Shown: positions 20,370-31,824, counted from the first letter of the stretch. The stretch: 64,000 nucleotides of DNA from Aeromonas encheleia (GCF_900637545.1 NZ_LR134376.1:3181001-3245000); one strand, 5' to 3'. A program made the numbers and translations. Notes: generated by a model not told the origin, from the sequence alone.

Positions 20370-21476
20370 ATGGCAGTTTTGAATTCGGTAATGCGCGCCT
20401 TCGCGGTGGAGGCGCTCCCCACTCCTGCCGACCTGTTGGCACAGCATCCCTGCCCTGCCGAGATGGCGGAGCAGATTGACCAGCACCGTCACCAGGTTCG
20501 TCAGATCCTGACCGGTGCAGACGATCGCCTGTTGGTGGTGATCGGCCCCTGCTCCATCCATGATCCCCTCGCCGCGCTCGACTATGCTCGGCGCCTGACA
20601 CGCCTCGCCGAGGCCTATCAGGACCGGCTGTTGATAGTGATGCGCACCTATTTCGAGAAACCACGCACCACCGTCGGCTGGAAGGGTCTGGTATTCGACC
20701 CCCATCTGGATGGCAGCAACGACATCGGCCAGGGTCTGTGCCTGGCGCGCCAGCTGCTGCTCGACATCAACCGGCTGGGACTGGCCACCGCCACCGAGTT
20801 TCTCGATACCACCAGCTTCCTCTACCTGGCCGATCTCATCAGCTGGGGGGCGATAGGCGCCCGCACCACCGAGTCTCAGGTACATCGGCAACTGGCCTCG
20901 GCCCTGCCCTGTCCCGTCGGTTTCAAGAACGGCACCGACGGCAATATCCAGGTGGCCATCGATGCCATCCAGGCCAGCGAGGCCTCCCATCTGTTCACCG
21001 CCCCCGGCAGCCAGGGTGGCATAGTGGTGATCAAGAGCGAGGGCAATCCGAGCGGCCACATCATCTTGCGCGGTGGTACCCTGCCCAATTATCACCAGAG
21101 CGATGTGATGGATGCCGCCGAACGGCTGGCACGGCAGGGACTCAACCATCGACTGATGGTGGATTGCAGCCACGGCAACAGCCAGAAACAGCACAAGAAC
21201 CAGATCCGGGTCGCCGGGGAGCTCTGCCGCCAGCTGAGCGAGGGCAGCGAGGCCATCGCCGCCGTCATGGTCGAGAGCTTCCTGCAGGGGGGGAGCCAGA
21301 AACCGGCCCCCCTGAGTGAACTCCAGTACGGCCTGTCGGTCACCGACGCCTGTCTGTGCTGGGATGACAGCCAGACGCTGCTGGCCATGCTGGCCGATGC
21401 CGTCGAGGCTCGCCGGCAATCCCAGGGGACAAGCTCGCCGTCGACCCGCCGCGAAGAGGCGTTGCCGGTCAGTTAA
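20370..21476 (+). CDS. 3-deoxy-7-phosphoheptulonate (DAHP) synthase, class I
   Basis: This enzyme condenses phosphoenolpyruvate with erythrose-4-phosphate, the first step of the shikimate pathway. The protein has 368 aa. Class I landmarks are VVIGPCSIHD (metal Cys), MRTYFEKPRTTVGWKG, the GARTTESQVHRQ substrate block, FKNGTDG, and DCSHGNSQKQHKNQ. The C-terminus TDACLCWDD resembles the AroG isozyme, but feedback specificity cannot be read from sequence by eye. The Fur box upstream suggests it supplies chorismate for a catecholate siderophore under iron limitation and may not be the housekeeping isozyme. Confidence 0.93.
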   Translation: MAVLNSVMRAFAVEALPTPADLLAQHPCPAEMAEQIDQHRHQVRQILTGADDRLLVVIGPCSIHDPLAALDYARRLTRLAEAYQDRLLIVMRTYFEKPRTTVGWKGLVFDPHLDGSNDIGQGLCLARQLLLDINRLGLATATEFLDTTSFLYLADLISWGAIGARTTESQVHRQLASALPCPVGFKNGTDGNIQVAIDAIQASEASHLFTAPGSQGGIVVIKSEGNPSGHIILRGGTLPNYHQSDVMDAAERLARQGLNHRLMVDCSHGNSQKQHKNQIRVAGELCRQLSEGSEAIAAVMVESFLQGGSQKPAPLSELQYGLSVTDACLCWDDSQTLLAMLADAVEARRQSQGTSSPSTRREEALPVS

Positions 21477-21923
21477 TCGACCGCTTATTTGTTAATGCCA
21501 GGGATCGCTCCAGATCCCTGCATTAAATAGCCGCCATCATTATCCCCCAGACAAGCTGCGCATATCGCCAGTCGTCGAGGGTCAAATAGACCAGCGATAA
21601 CCCGAGTTAAATAACCTGACATGAGTTAATGCCTTTATGGCCACGCGGACAGCATCTCGGGGAGAACGAAGAAGTCTGACTGAAAGAGTGCCCTCTCATT
21701 TCCTCGATGAGGGGGTCCGTCACATGCTTCTGCGAGTTTCATAGGTGAAAATAAATGGGCTGTATGAGTCCAACTTCAAGTGGTCGGCAATGATGGGATC
21801 AGGATTGATCCCATTGCTTCCAGCAGGGGGAATCTTCTTTATTGGATCGAGATGATCATGCAGATCCAGATATGCCGGCGAAAATAGCGCAGCTGCGCCA
21901 TGGGGGTGATTTTGTATTATCCC
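21477..21923. other. Gene-free intergenic stretch between DAHP synthase and hns
   Basis: The only structure seen is a weak hairpin, CAGGGATC/GATCCCTG at about 21497-21518, without a T run; it may end the DAHP synthase transcript. No plausible ORF with a ribosome-binding site is visible on either strand. Confidence 0.5.
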
Positions 21924-21958
21924 AAAAATAATAATGCCGCCCATTGGGCGGCATTATT
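21924..21958 (-). terminator. Rho-independent terminator after hns
   Basis: On the minus strand a 13-bp perfect stem AATAATGCCGCCC/GGGCGGCATTATT is followed by ATTTTTGGG. Confidence 0.92.
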
Positions 21959-21977
21959 GACAAGCGGATCCAGACAA

Positions 21978-22385
21978 TCAGATCAAGAAGTCGTTCAGAT
22001 CCTTGCCCAGCGCAACCTGCTCGGCAATGGCTTTCGGCATACGGCCCTGACCGGTCCAGGTCTTCTCCTGGCCATCTTCCTGATACTTGTACTTGGCAGG
22101 ACGCGGAGCACGCTTGCTCTTGGCTGCGCCAGCGGCTGCCGGGGCAGCGACGCTGCCGATCAGCTCACGCGGGTCGATACCGGCTTGTTGCAGCATCTCG
22201 GTAAATTCGCTCAGCTTGCGCTGACGCTCTTCCTGCTCGGCACGTTCCTGTTCAACAGACTCGGCACGCTCGTTATATACCAGATCAAACTTTTCTTTCG
22301 CTTCTTGCAGTTGCTCAAACGGCAGTTCACGAATGGCAGCACGCAAGCTGCGAATGTTCAGTAGAACTTTCAGAAACTCGTTCAT
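21978..22385 (-). CDS. hns: H-NS family nucleoid protein
   Basis: This DNA-binding protein condenses the nucleoid and silences AT-rich, horizontally acquired DNA. The 135-aa length fits H-NS. The N-terminal oligomerisation helices ([20 protein letters not shown], then a charged coiled coil to residue 65) are followed by an Ala/Pro linker. The C-terminal DNA-binding domain is [20 protein letters not shown], in which the TWTGQGRMP loop corresponds to the minor-groove AT-hook-like motif. It is monocistronic with its own promoter and terminator. Confidence 0.96.
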   Translation of the reverse strand: MNEFLKVLLNIRSLRAAIRELPFEQLQEAKEKFDLVYNERAESVEQERAEQEERQRKLSEFTEMLQQAGIDPRELIGSVAAPAAAGAAKSKRAPRPAKYKYQEDGQEKTWTGQGRMPKAIAEQVALGKDLNDFLI

Positions 22386-22469
22386 TACTTCCTCACAGAA
22401 TTATTTTTGTATGTCACAGGGATAACACAGTTTGAGAATAGCATGTCCGCTCGATAACAACATAATGAT

Positions 22470-22497
22470 TTTATAGTGCAAGCAGGAGGCTTGACAA
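22470..22497 (-). promoter_or_regulatory. Sigma-70 promoter of hns
   Basis: On the minus strand TTGTCA (22497-22492) and TATAAA (22475-22470) are separated by 16 bp, each 5/6 to consensus. This places the transcript start about 75 bp upstream of the hns ATG. Confidence 0.65.
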
Positions 22498-22807
22498 CAT
22501 CATGACCATTATTCGTTGCCGTTAATTCACACTGTTGTCGTTATTGAAAAAGAGGGCAGCTAGACATTATTTTCTTCAGCCTTGGTTAATCACGGTCAGA
22601 TCCTCAGCCAGGATATTCGTCGATCCGATAAATGAGCATGGAGTCATCCAAGCACCGGGGGATGATAAAACACCAGATCTCTCCCGACTCATGTCAGTCT
22701 GCCATCCACTGCGAATACCGAGGGCATTATCCGCCCCCGGATAGAAATAAACCGCGGCGAGTCAGCCAGCCCCGCCACAGGAATACCCCACCTTGCAGCC
22801 CTCCGAC
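22498..22807. other. Gene-free stretch between hns promoter and dsdC end
   Basis: I see no ORF with a credible start, no clear terminator for dsdC and no repeat here. Confidence 0.4.
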
Positions 22808-23752
22808 TCAGCACGCCATCGCGGCCTGGGCGCCTATCCAGTCGATGAAGGCCTGGATCTTGGGGCACTGGCGGTTGGGGAGCGTCGCCATGTAGTAACG
22901 CTGCTCGCAGCGCACCTCCCTGCCCGGGAAGGGCTCCACCAGCTCGTTGCGCTCCAGCCGCTGGCGTACCAGGTTCTTGCGGCCCATGGCCACCCCGGCG
23001 TGATTCATGGCGGCGATGATGGCGAGATCGGAGCGATCGAAGCCCATGCTCGACTGACAGCCGTCGAGGGAGATCCCGGCCTGACGGGCCCAGCTGCACC
23101 ACTCGTCGGTGTCGGAGTCGTACCCCCAGGCCTGCCTGTCGTGCAGCAGGCGGCAGCGAGATAAGTTGTCAGGGTTATCCAGCAGCCCATGCTGCTCGGC
23201 ATAGTCGGGGCTGCATACCGGCACCATGTATTCATCCATCAGCGGGTGGATGGCGAGCCGCTCCGGCATCTTGTCGTCGAAATAGATCGTCAGATCGATG
23301 CCATAACCGTGCAGGTTGACGTTCTCGTTGCCGGTCATGATGTTGAGATCGATCTGGGGATGCAGGCGGGAGAAGTCCGCGAGCCGCGGCACCAGCCAGC
23401 ACTGGGCGATGGAGGGGCGGGAGTAGACAGTCAGGGAACCGGACAGTTCCTGATTCTTGATCTCCAGGATCTCCTGATTGATGAACTCCAGCGAGGACTT
23501 GAGCGCCCAGAAGATCCGCTGCCCCTCCGCCGTCAGCATCACCTTGCGGTGAAAACGCTGGAACAGCTTGAAGCCAAGCTCCTCTTCCAGCGCACCTATC
23601 CGGTGGCTCACCGCGCTCGGGCTGAGCGCCAGCTCATCCGCCGCCAGGGCGAAGGAGCAGTGACGGGCCGCCGCCTCGAAGGTGTGCAGCTTGGAGAGTT
23701 GATAGCCGCTCAGCAGCTTGTTTCTCGATACATAGTTGTCTTCGGTATACAT
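22808..23752 (-). CDS. dsdC: LysR-family regulator of D-serine deaminase, DsdC
   Basis: DsdC activates dsdXA in response to D-serine. The N-terminal winged helix reads LSKLHTFEAAARHCSFALAADELALSPSAVSHRI. The effector domain contains GSLTVYSRPSIAQCWLVP and LLHDRQAWGYDSDTDEW, both close to my recollection of E. coli DsdC. The protein has 314 aa. It is divergent from dsdXA, as in E. coli, with a 230-bp control region between. Specific identity is supported by the adjacent transporter and deaminase. Confidence 0.93.
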   Translation of the reverse strand: MYTEDNYVSRNKLLSGYQLSKLHTFEAAARHCSFALAADELALSPSAVSHRIGALEEELGFKLFQRFHRKVMLTAEGQRIFWALKSSLEFINQEILEIKNQELSGSLTVYSRPSIAQCWLVPRLADFSRLHPQIDLNIMTGNENVNLHGYGIDLTIYFDDKMPERLAIHPLMDEYMVPVCSPDYAEQHGLLDNPDNLSRCRLLHDRQAWGYDSDTDEWCSWARQAGISLDGCQSSMGFDRSDLAIIAAMNHAGVAMGRKNLVRQRLERNELVEPFPGREVRCEQRYYMATLPNRQCPKIQAFIDWIGAQAAMAC

Positions 23753-23982
23753 CCGCCTTCCCCATCACCGGCTAAAGATCGCCGTCATGATATCCCGGAA
23801 AGCCCGCTTTAGGATGAAGCAACCGAATCCAAGTCACAGATCCACAGCTAAATGTGATGAATGTGGCACCTTTGCATCAACCCAGCGCATCCAAGACGCC
23901 ATTTTCATCATTTGTCAGCCCGGCGCCATTCCCGTTCAATAGGCCCATCGTTCATCTCTTATCACCCTTGTCGAGGCGCAGT

Positions 23983-25320
23983 ATGAATTCTGAAATGTGG
24001 GTCGTCGGTACCTTGCTGACTAGCATCATCCTGATCGTCTTCACCATAGTGAAGGGCAGGATCCACCCCTTCCTCGCCCTGCTGTTGGCGAGCTTCTATG
24101 TCGGCACCATGATGGGGATGAACCCGGTCAAGATGGTCAATGCCATGGAGGAGGGCATAGGCGGCACCCTGGGCTTCCTCGCCGCCGTCATCGGCCTTGG
24201 CACCATACTCGGCAAGATGATGGAGGTTTCGGGCGCCGCCGAGCGCATCGGCCTCACCCTGCAGAAGTGCCGCTGGCTGTCGCCTCAGGTCATCATGGTG
24301 CTGGTCGGCCTGGTGTGCGGCATCACCCTGTTCGTCGAGGTGGGGGTGGTGTTGCTGATCCCGCTCGCCTTCTCCATCGCCCGCAAGACCAACACCTCGC
24401 TGCTGACGCTCGCCATCCCGCTCTGCACCGCCCTGATGGCCGTGCACTGCATAGTGCCGCCCCATCCGGCCGCGCTCTATGTCACCAATCAGCTGGGAGC
24501 CGATATCGGATCCGTCATCGTCTACGGCCTCGCGGTCGGGCTCTTTGCCTCCCTGGTCGGCGGCCCCCTGTTCCTGAAGCTGCTGGGCAAGCGGGTGCCG
24601 TTCAAGAGCGTGCCCGCCGCCTTTGCGAATATCGAGGCGCGCGATGAGGCCGAGCTCCCCTCCCTCGGCGCCTCCCTCTTCACCGTGCTGCTGCCCATAC
24701 TGCTGATGCTGGCCAAGACGGTGGCCGAGCTGAACATGGATCAGAGCTCCATCCTCTATACCCTGCTGGAGTTTATCGGCAACCCCATCACCGCCATGTT
24801 CATCGCCGCCTTCACCGCCTACTACGTGCTGGGGATCCGCCAGAGCATGAAGATGGAAGGGCTGCTGGACAAGACGGAGCAGTGCTTCTCCTCCATCGCC
24901 AACATACTGCTCATCATCGGGGCCGGTGGCGCCTTCAACGGCGTGCTCAAGGCCAGTGGCCTGGGGGACAGCCTCGCCACCATCCTCTCCCAGCTGGACA
25001 TGCACCCCATACTGCTGGCCTGGCTGGTGGCCATAGTGCTGCACGCCGCCGTCGGCTCCGCCACCGTCGCCATGATGGGGGCCACCGCCATCGTCGCCCC
25101 CATCATGGTGCACTACCCGAACATCAGCCCGGAGATCATGACCCTCGCCATCGGCTCAGGCGCCATCGGCTGCACCATGGTGACCGACTCCCTGTTCTGG
25201 CTGGTGAAGCAGTATTGCGGCGCTACCCTGAACGAAACGCTCAAGTACTACACCAGTGCCACCCTCCTCGCCTCCCTGATGGCGCTGGCCGGCACCTTCC
25301 TGCTCTCCTATATCGTGTAA
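23983..25320 (+). CDS. dsdX: D-serine transporter DsdX (GntP family)
   Basis: This inner-membrane permease of the gluconate:H+ symporter family imports D-serine. The protein is 445 aa, the same as E. coli DsdX. About 12 hydrophobic segments are visible. Family landmarks are [41 protein letters not shown] and [17 protein letters not shown]. The start at 23983 (MNSEMWVV) has GAGG upstream; an in-frame start at 23854 would add a non-membrane leader without family support. It lies 16 bp before dsdA in one operon. Confidence 0.93.
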   Translation: MNSEMWVVGTLLTSIILIVFTIVKGRIHPFLALLLASFYVGTMMGMNPVKMVNAMEEGIGGTLGFLAAVIGLGTILGKMMEVSGAAERIGLTLQKCRWLSPQVIMVLVGLVCGITLFVEVGVVLLIPLAFSIARKTNTSLLTLAIPLCTALMAVHCIVPPHPAALYVTNQLGADIGSVIVYGLAVGLFASLVGGPLFLKLLGKRVPFKSVPAAFANIEARDEAELPSLGASLFTVLLPILLMLAKTVAELNMDQSSILYTLLEFIGNPITAMFIAAFTAYYVLGIRQSMKMEGLLDKTEQCFSSIANILLIIGAGGAFNGVLKASGLGDSLATILSQLDMHPILLAWLVAIVLHAAVGSATVAMMGATAIVAPIMVHYPNISPEIMTLAIGSGAIGCTMVTDSLFWLVKQYCGATLNETLKYYTSATLLASLMALAGTFLLSYIV

Positions 25321-25336
25321 AAGACAGAGACATCCC

Positions 25337-26668
25337 ATGAAAAATACCGACATTGCGCAGCTCATCTCTCAGTACCCGCTGGTTCAGACGCTGATCTCTC
25401 TCGAGCCTGTGACCTGGTTCAACCCCAATGCCACCACATTGGCGGCCGGCCTGCCCTACGTGGGGCTGGATCAACGCGACGTCGCAGACGCCTCAGCCCG
25501 CCTGGCCCGCTTCGCCCCCTACCTGTGCCAGGCCTTCCCCGAGACCCGTGCCATGCAGGGCATGTTGGAGTCCGAAGTCGCGGCCATCCCCGCCCTGCAG
25601 GCAACTCTCAATGAGCGTTACGGCGTTGACCTCACCGGCCGGCTGCTGCTGAAAAAAGACAGCCACCTGCCGATCTCCGGCTCCATCAAGGCCCGTGGCG
25701 GCATCTACGAGGTGCTGACCCATGCCGAGCAGCTGGCGATCAAGGCCGGGTTGCTGCGCGAAGACGACGACTACAGCAAGCTGTTCAGTGATGAGTTCCG
25801 CCGCTTCTTCGGCCAGTACAGCATCGCCGTGGGCTCGACCGGCAACCTCGGCATGTCCATCGGCATCATGAGCGCCAAGCTCGGCTTCACCGTCACCGTG
25901 CACATGTCCGCCGATGCGCGGGAGTGGAAGAAGCGCAAGTTGCGCGAACACGGGGTCATAGTGGTGGAATACGTCGAGGATTACGGGGTCGCCGTGGAGC
26001 AGGGGCGTAAGGAGGCCGAGCGCGATCCCAACTGCTTCTTCATCGATGACGAGAACTCCCGCACCCTGTTCCTCGGCTACTCGGTGGCGGGTGAGCGGCT
26101 GAAAAAGCAGTTCGATGAGATGGGCATCGAGGTGGATGCCGAGCACCCGCTGTTCGTCTACCTGCCCTGCGGAGTGGGCGGCGGCCCGGGCGGGGTGGCG
26201 TTTGGCCTGAAACTCGCGTTCGGGGATAACGTTCACTGCTTCTTCGCCGAGCCCACCCACTCCCCCTGCATGTTGCTCGGGGTGCACACCGGCCTGCACG
26301 ATCAGATCGCGGTACAGGATCTGGGGATCGACAACCTCACCGCCGCCGATGGCCTCGCGGTGGGGCGCGCCTCCGGTTTCGTCGGCCGCGCCATGGAACG
26401 GCTGCTCGATGGCTTCTACACCCTGAGCGATCAGGAGATGTATGACCTGCTGGGGCTGCTGGACAGGGATGAGCAGATCCGCCTCGAGCCTTCCGCCCTC
26501 GCCGGCATGCCGGGCCCCTGGCGGGTCAGCGCCGATGGCGAGTGGCAGGCATCCCGCGGTCTGGATGCCCTGCGCATGGCACAGGCCACCCACCTGGTGT
26601 GGGCCACCGGCGGCGGCATGGTGCCGGCGGAGGAGATGGCAAAATACCTCGCCACCGCCAACATCTGA
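25337..26668 (+). CDS. dsdA: D-serine dehydratase (deaminase), PLP-dependent
   Basis: This enzyme converts D-serine to pyruvate and ammonia, detoxifying it and providing carbon and nitrogen. The 443-aa length matches E. coli (442). The PLP-binding lysine is in [16 protein letters not shown] near residue 118. The [11 protein letters not shown] phosphate/substrate loop follows near residue 170, then the glycine-rich [18 protein letters not shown] near residue 280. A strong terminator ends the operon. Confidence 0.97.
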   Translation: MKNTDIAQLISQYPLVQTLISLEPVTWFNPNATTLAAGLPYVGLDQRDVADASARLARFAPYLCQAFPETRAMQGMLESEVAAIPALQATLNERYGVDLTGRLLLKKDSHLPISGSIKARGGIYEVLTHAEQLAIKAGLLREDDDYSKLFSDEFRRFFGQYSIAVGSTGNLGMSIGIMSAKLGFTVTVHMSADAREWKKRKLREHGVIVVEYVEDYGVAVEQGRKEAERDPNCFFIDDENSRTLFLGYSVAGERLKKQFDEMGIEVDAEHPLFVYLPCGVGGGPGGVAFGLKLAFGDNVHCFFAEPTHSPCMLLGVHTGLHDQIAVQDLGIDNLTAADGLAVGRASGFVGRAMERLLDGFYTLSDQEMYDLLGLLDRDEQIRLEPSALAGMPGPWRVSADGEWQASRGLDALRMAQATHLVWATGGGMVPAEEMAKYLATANI

Positions 26669-26683
26669 TCTTTTTTAAGCCGC

Positions 26684-26712
26684 AAAACCCGCCACCCTGG
26701 CGGGTTTTTCTC
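26684..26712 (+). terminator. Rho-independent terminator after dsdA
   Basis: The stem AAAACCCGCC/GGCGGGTTTT is followed by TCTCTT. It starts 16 bp after the dsdA stop. The following bases to 26997 show a plausible AT-rich promoter near 26800 but no other gene. Confidence 0.9.
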
Positions 26713-26997
26713 TTCTGGGATCAGCAAGATGGCATGCTCTTTACCCAAGATCTGCCGGCACCCACGCCCCTCCCCCTGCCGTCAATCCCCCCAAGTTGGT
26801 TATTTTGTGATACGATAGGGGCCGTTTTTTGACATCTGCGCCCCGTTGACGCCCATATCCGGCGAGATCACTACCCAATCCGGTGATAACAACGAGCAGT
26901 CGCGCAGCACAACAAGTGACCTGGTTGAGTCATATCTGGCGAGTTCGCTCGGCCAGAGGGCAATCACCAAGGGCACCTTAGATAAGGAGATCGGGCA

Positions 26998-27174
26998 ATG
27001 AAACAGTATCAAAGCTGGCTGGGACAATATCTGATGAGCCGTCGCGATGGCGATCACGCCATGGCCTCCGAACTCGCCAACTCCATCTGCGAGTTCTGGC
27101 AGGCCCAGGGCGACGAAGCCGAGAGCAGCAAGTGGCAGCAACGTTATCAACAACACATAGAGCAGGCGCAATAA
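26998..27174 (+). CDS. Small hypothetical protein, 58 aa
   Basis: The ATG at 26998 follows an excellent AAGGAGATCGGGCA and ends at TAA in 27172-27174, just before a strong terminator. The predicted protein is soluble and rich in Gln, Ser and Trp (starts MKQYQSWLGQYLMSRRDGDH, ends QQRYQQHIEQAQ), probably helical. I do not recognise a family. Ribosome-binding site, terminator and lack of any longer overlapping frame make it a credible gene. Confidence 0.7.
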   Translation: MKQYQSWLGQYLMSRRDGDHAMASELANSICEFWQAQGDEAESSKWQQRYQQHIEQAQ

Positions 27175-27200
27175 GGCAAGAGCCTTCGTCTGTCACCCAT

Positions 27201-27233
27201 AAAAAAACCGGCGCTCATGGCGCCGGTTTTGCT
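27201..27233. terminator. Bidirectional terminator between the small ORF and icd
   Basis: The stem AAAACCGGCGC/GCGCCGGTTTT is preceded by an A run and followed by a T run. It can therefore terminate both the rightward small gene and the leftward icd. Confidence 0.92.
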
Positions 27234-27247
27234 TTTGGGAAACCCGA

Positions 27248-28501
<1,254 letters not shown>

Positions 28502-28703
28502 CGGCATCTCCTAACTTCCGTTTGTTATAAATCTGATCGTTGCGCGCGGCCATCTTAGCCCATCCATTTTCATAATCAAATGGCGAGCGTGCATGTCCGA
28601 CCATAGTCGAGTACTGGATCACAGTGCGCTCTGTCCGTGCGCATCCGGCACACGGCGAGGCCCGCCGGCGCCAGCGCCGATGCGGGTCCAATGGCATCCG
28701 TCC

Positions 28704-29579
28704 TCATCCCGCCAGATCCTCCGGCTGCCCCTGGGGCTGGCTCAGGGAGCGGTACTGGGACGGGGTCAGCCCGGTCTTCTGCTTGAACACCCGGCAGAAA
28801 TAGTTCACATCGCCGTAACCGCAGCGGCTCGCCACCTCCTCCAGCCGGAAGCGGTACTTTTTCAGCATGAACTTGGCCCTGTCGATCCGCACCCAGCTGA
28901 TGTAATCCGCCAGCCGCATGTGGCCCTGCTCGCGAAACAGGTGGGAGAGATGGCTGGCCGAGACGTTGAAGCGGTGGGCGATGGAGTCCCGGGTGACGGG
29001 GCGGTGAAAGTTCTCCTGAATGTAGATGCAGATGCCGTGAAACAGATCCGCTCCCCTGGGCCGCTCGGCGGCGGATTCTGCCAGCAGCTGGCGGGCGCTG
29101 GTGAGCAGCGCCTGCAGCAGGTGGTTGTCGGTGGGGGAGCGGCCGGGATCCTCGGTCAGCACGTTGAGCGCCGCCAAGATGTGTTCGAGCACATGGCCGG
29201 CCCTGGCCATGATGCTGTGCTTTTGCACATCGAAGAAGTCGGGGTCCTCCCGGCGCTTGCTCACCAGGCTGAAGCCGAGCTGGCGCTTGCCAAACAGCAG
29301 GCTCAGCACCGAGCAGTCGGTGGTCCATTGCGGCTTGTTCCAGCCGTTGGGGGGGATGTAGAGCGCCTGCCCCGGCAGTACGCTGATCTCCTTGCAGCCC
29401 AGCTCCTTGTCCCAGACCTGGTTGTGGTATTCGCCGCTGAACACCAGTTCGAGGCGGGGAAAGTTGACCTGATAGCTGAAGCCGGGTGGAACCCCCTGTT
29501 CGCTGGCGAACCAGATCTGCTCGAAAGGAACCTGTTCGTGGAGGGCGCCGTCGAGCAGCTGGCTGAAGATGAGTGACAT
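28704..29579 (-). CDS. AraC-family transcriptional regulator
   Basis: The C-terminal 100 residues form the double helix-turn-helix of AraC/XylS proteins: DSIAHRFNVSASHLSHLFRE, then RLEEVASRCGYGDVNYFCRVFKQKTGLTPSQYR. The N-terminal half is a cupin-like ligand domain with LPGQALYIPPNGWNKP. The start at 29579 gives 291 aa; an upstream in-frame start at 29621 adds 14 residues. It is divergent from manA (130 bp apart), so manA or a sugar locus is a candidate target. The ligand is unknown. The 200-bp gap to icd holds no other gene. Confidence 0.88.
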   Translation of the reverse strand: MSLIFSQLLDGALHEQVPFEQIWFASEQGVPPGFSYQVNFPRLELVFSGEYHNQVWDKELGCKEISVLPGQALYIPPNGWNKPQWTTDCSVLSLLFGKRQLGFSLVSKRREDPDFFDVQKHSIMARAGHVLEHILAALNVLTEDPGRSPTDNHLLQALLTSARQLLAESAAERPRGADLFHGICIYIQENFHRPVTRDSIAHRFNVSASHLSHLFREQGHMRLADYISWVRIDRAKFMLKKYRFRLEEVASRCGYGDVNYFCRVFKQKTGLTPSQYRSLSQPQGQPEDLAG

Positions 29580-29708
29580 GATGATCCCGATCAAGAGAGA
29601 GGCAAGCGATTGCGGCGGCAAAGGTCGCCCATGTTATAGTCCGGGCCGGACCGTCAATTCCACCCTTTTCTGCAAACCACTTTCTTCAAACTCAATGAGG
29701 CGTCCCTT

Positions 29709-30920
29709 ATGAGCAGTCGAGATCTGCCCTCCTTCCTGTTGATGCAAAACCCGATTCAAGGCTATGACTGGGGCAGCCATGACGCCCTCACCACCCTGTT
29801 TGGCATCCCCAATCCGGACGGCAAACCCCAGGCCGAGCTGTGGATGGGCGCCCATCCCAACGGCTGCTCCGAGGTGAACCTGGCGGGCAACGCACAGAAG
29901 CTCTCCGCCGTTATCGAGGCCGCCCCCAGCGCCGTGCTGGGCGAGGCCACCGTCGCCCGCTTCGGCAGCCTGCCGTTCCTGTTCAAGGTGCTCTGTGCCG
30001 AGAAGGCGCTCTCCATCCAGGTGCATCCCAGCAAGGCGCAGGCCGAAGCGGGCTTTGCCAAGGAAGAGGCCGCCGGCATCGACGCCAAGGCGAGCAATCG
30101 CAACTACAAGGATCCGAACCACAAGCCGGAGCTGGTGTTTGCCCTCACCCCCTATCAGGCGATGAACGGTTTTCGCGCCATTCCCGCCATCCTGGCACTG
30201 TTCGAGCGGGTCAAGCTGGCGGCCATCGCCGATCTGGTCGCGGCCCTCGCCGCCAACCAGAACGAAGCCGGGTTGCAGCACTTCTTCCACCAGCTGCTGA
30301 TCCTGGCAGGCGCACGCAAGGAAGCCGCCCTGACGGGCCTGCTGGCCTATGCCAGCGAGCATCAGGACGAAGAGACCTTCGCACTCATCGCCAACCTGGC
30401 CGCCCAGTACCCGGGGGATGTGGGGCTCTTCTCGCCGCTGCTGCTGAACGTGGTGACCCTCGAGCCGGGCCAGGCCATGTTCCTCGATGCCTGCACCCCC
30501 CACGCCTATGTGCGCGGCACCGGCCTCGAGATCATGGCCAACTCCGACAACGTGCTGCGGGCCGGTCTCACCCCCAAGTACATAGACGTGGCCGAGCTGC
30601 TGGACTGCACCCGTTGCGTCGCCAAACCCGACGATCAGATCCTGCTTGCCCCCCGCGTCGAGGGCATGACCGAGAACATGGTGCAGCACTTCGAGGTGCC
30701 GGTGCCGGACTTCACCTTCAGCGTCTACCCGGCCGGTGAGCATGCCCTCACTACCTCCAGCGCCGAGATCCTGTTTGCCATAGATGGCACAGTGACGCTC
30801 AGGCAGGATGAACAGATACTGCGGCTGGAGAAGGGCCAGTCCGCCTTCGTCCCCGCCGCCACCGGCCACTATCGGCTGCTGGCCGAGGGCCGGGTCGCCC
30901 GCGCCGGCAACCGCTGCTGA
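29709..30920 (+). CDS. manA: Mannose-6-phosphate isomerase, class I
   Basis: This enzyme interconverts mannose-6-phosphate and fructose-6-phosphate, linking mannose use and GDP-mannose synthesis. The protein is 403 aa (E. coli 391). Zinc and active-site segments visible are LSIQVHPSKAQAE near residue 100, NHKPELVFALTP near residue 138, and the C-terminal catalytic-Arg region EIMANSDNVLRAGLTPKYIDV near residue 275. The C-terminal cupin part resembles other members. It is preceded by the divergent AraC regulator. Confidence 0.96.
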   Translation: MSSRDLPSFLLMQNPIQGYDWGSHDALTTLFGIPNPDGKPQAELWMGAHPNGCSEVNLAGNAQKLSAVIEAAPSAVLGEATVARFGSLPFLFKVLCAEKALSIQVHPSKAQAEAGFAKEEAAGIDAKASNRNYKDPNHKPELVFALTPYQAMNGFRAIPAILALFERVKLAAIADLVAALAANQNEAGLQHFFHQLLILAGARKEAALTGLLAYASEHQDEETFALIANLAAQYPGDVGLFSPLLLNVVTLEPGQAMFLDACTPHAYVRGTGLEIMANSDNVLRAGLTPKYIDVAELLDCTRCVAKPDDQILLAPRVEGMTENMVQHFEVPVPDFTFSVYPAGEHALTTSSAEILFAIDGTVTLRQDEQILRLEKGQSAFVPAATGHYRLLAEGRVARAGNRC

Positions 30921-30945
30921 CGGCTGTCTTGCTAAAGCGATAACC

Positions 30946-30978
30946 GGACAAGGGCCATCATCGATGGCCCTTGTCATT
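30946..30978 (+). terminator. Probable terminator after manA
   Basis: A 12-bp perfect stem GACAAGGGCCAT/ATGGCCCTTGTC with a 5-nt loop starts 25 bp after the stop. The trailing ATTGG is T-poor, so efficiency is uncertain. Confidence 0.6.
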
Positions 30979-31215
30979 GGTGCCAGATCCCGACCTGGCC
31001 TCCCTCTCTTGGCCCTCCCGCAGCGCGGCGCCTTGACGGGCGCCGGCCGTCACATGGTACGATTCCGCACCGGCCACGGCCCCCTGATAGAAGCCCCCCA
31101 TGAATGACCCCCTGACCCTATCCGTTGCGTTCACAGTCGCGCTCGCCTGCGGCAAACCGACCCGCAGCCAACACAATGACTGCCAGCCAAGGCCGCCCTG
31201 CAAGGGCCCCATCCT

Positions 31216-31764
31216 GTGAGCGCCGAGCCGAGCGGGCTGATGCCGCTCTGGACGCTGTTCCAGCAACAACCCCTGGCGCAGGGCATCGGCCTTGCCGCCA
31301 TGCTGGTCGGGATCAGCGCCTTTAGGCAACGGGACGACGGGCGTTTTCGACTGCGGCTTTGCCTCTATCAGGCGGCCATCGCCCTCCACTTCTTCCTGAT
31401 GGGTGCCAGCACGGCGGCCCTCAGCGCAGGCCTCAGTTGCATTCGCACCACCGCCTCGGGGCACACCCGCAGCCCATGGGTGATGCTGTTCTTCCTGATC
31501 CTGGTCTGGGTGCTCGGCATTCCCCAGATCACGAACCCGGTGCAGTGGTTGCCCATCCTAGGTACCACCATAGGCACCTGGGGACTGTTTCGCGCCCAGG
31601 GCATCACGCTGCGGCTGAGCATGCTGGCGGGGGGCCTGTGCTGGACCAGCCACAACATACTGATAGGCTCCATCGGGGGCAGTCTGATCGAAGTCAGCTT
31701 CCTGTTCGTCAACTGCCACACCATGTACCGCATGTGGCGGCAACCGCAGTCGAGCCCGGCCTGA
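31216..31764 (+). CDS. YgjV-like inner membrane protein
   Basis: The 182-aa protein is strongly hydrophobic with about five to six membrane segments (for example GIGLAAMLVGISAF, WVMLFFLILVWVLGIPQI). The pattern of a short QRDDGRFRL loop, an AALSAGLSCIRT segment and the end LIEVSFLFVNCHTMYRM recalls the YgjV family of uncharacterised inner membrane proteins. The GTG at 31216 lacks a strong ribosome-binding site; the ATG at 31240 is an alternative. A strong terminator follows at 31825. Function unknown. Confidence 0.72.
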   Translation: MSAEPSGLMPLWTLFQQQPLAQGIGLAAMLVGISAFRQRDDGRFRLRLCLYQAAIALHFFLMGASTAALSAGLSCIRTTASGHTRSPWVMLFFLILVWVLGIPQITNPVQWLPILGTTIGTWGLFRAQGITLRLSMLAGGLCWTSHNILIGSIGGSLIEVSFLFVNCHTMYRMWRQPQSSPA

Positions 31765-31824
31765 CCCCGCCCGGCATTGCCGGCCCGCGGTCTGAGAGAG
31801 CCGAGCAAGGCCGAGATAAGCTTG

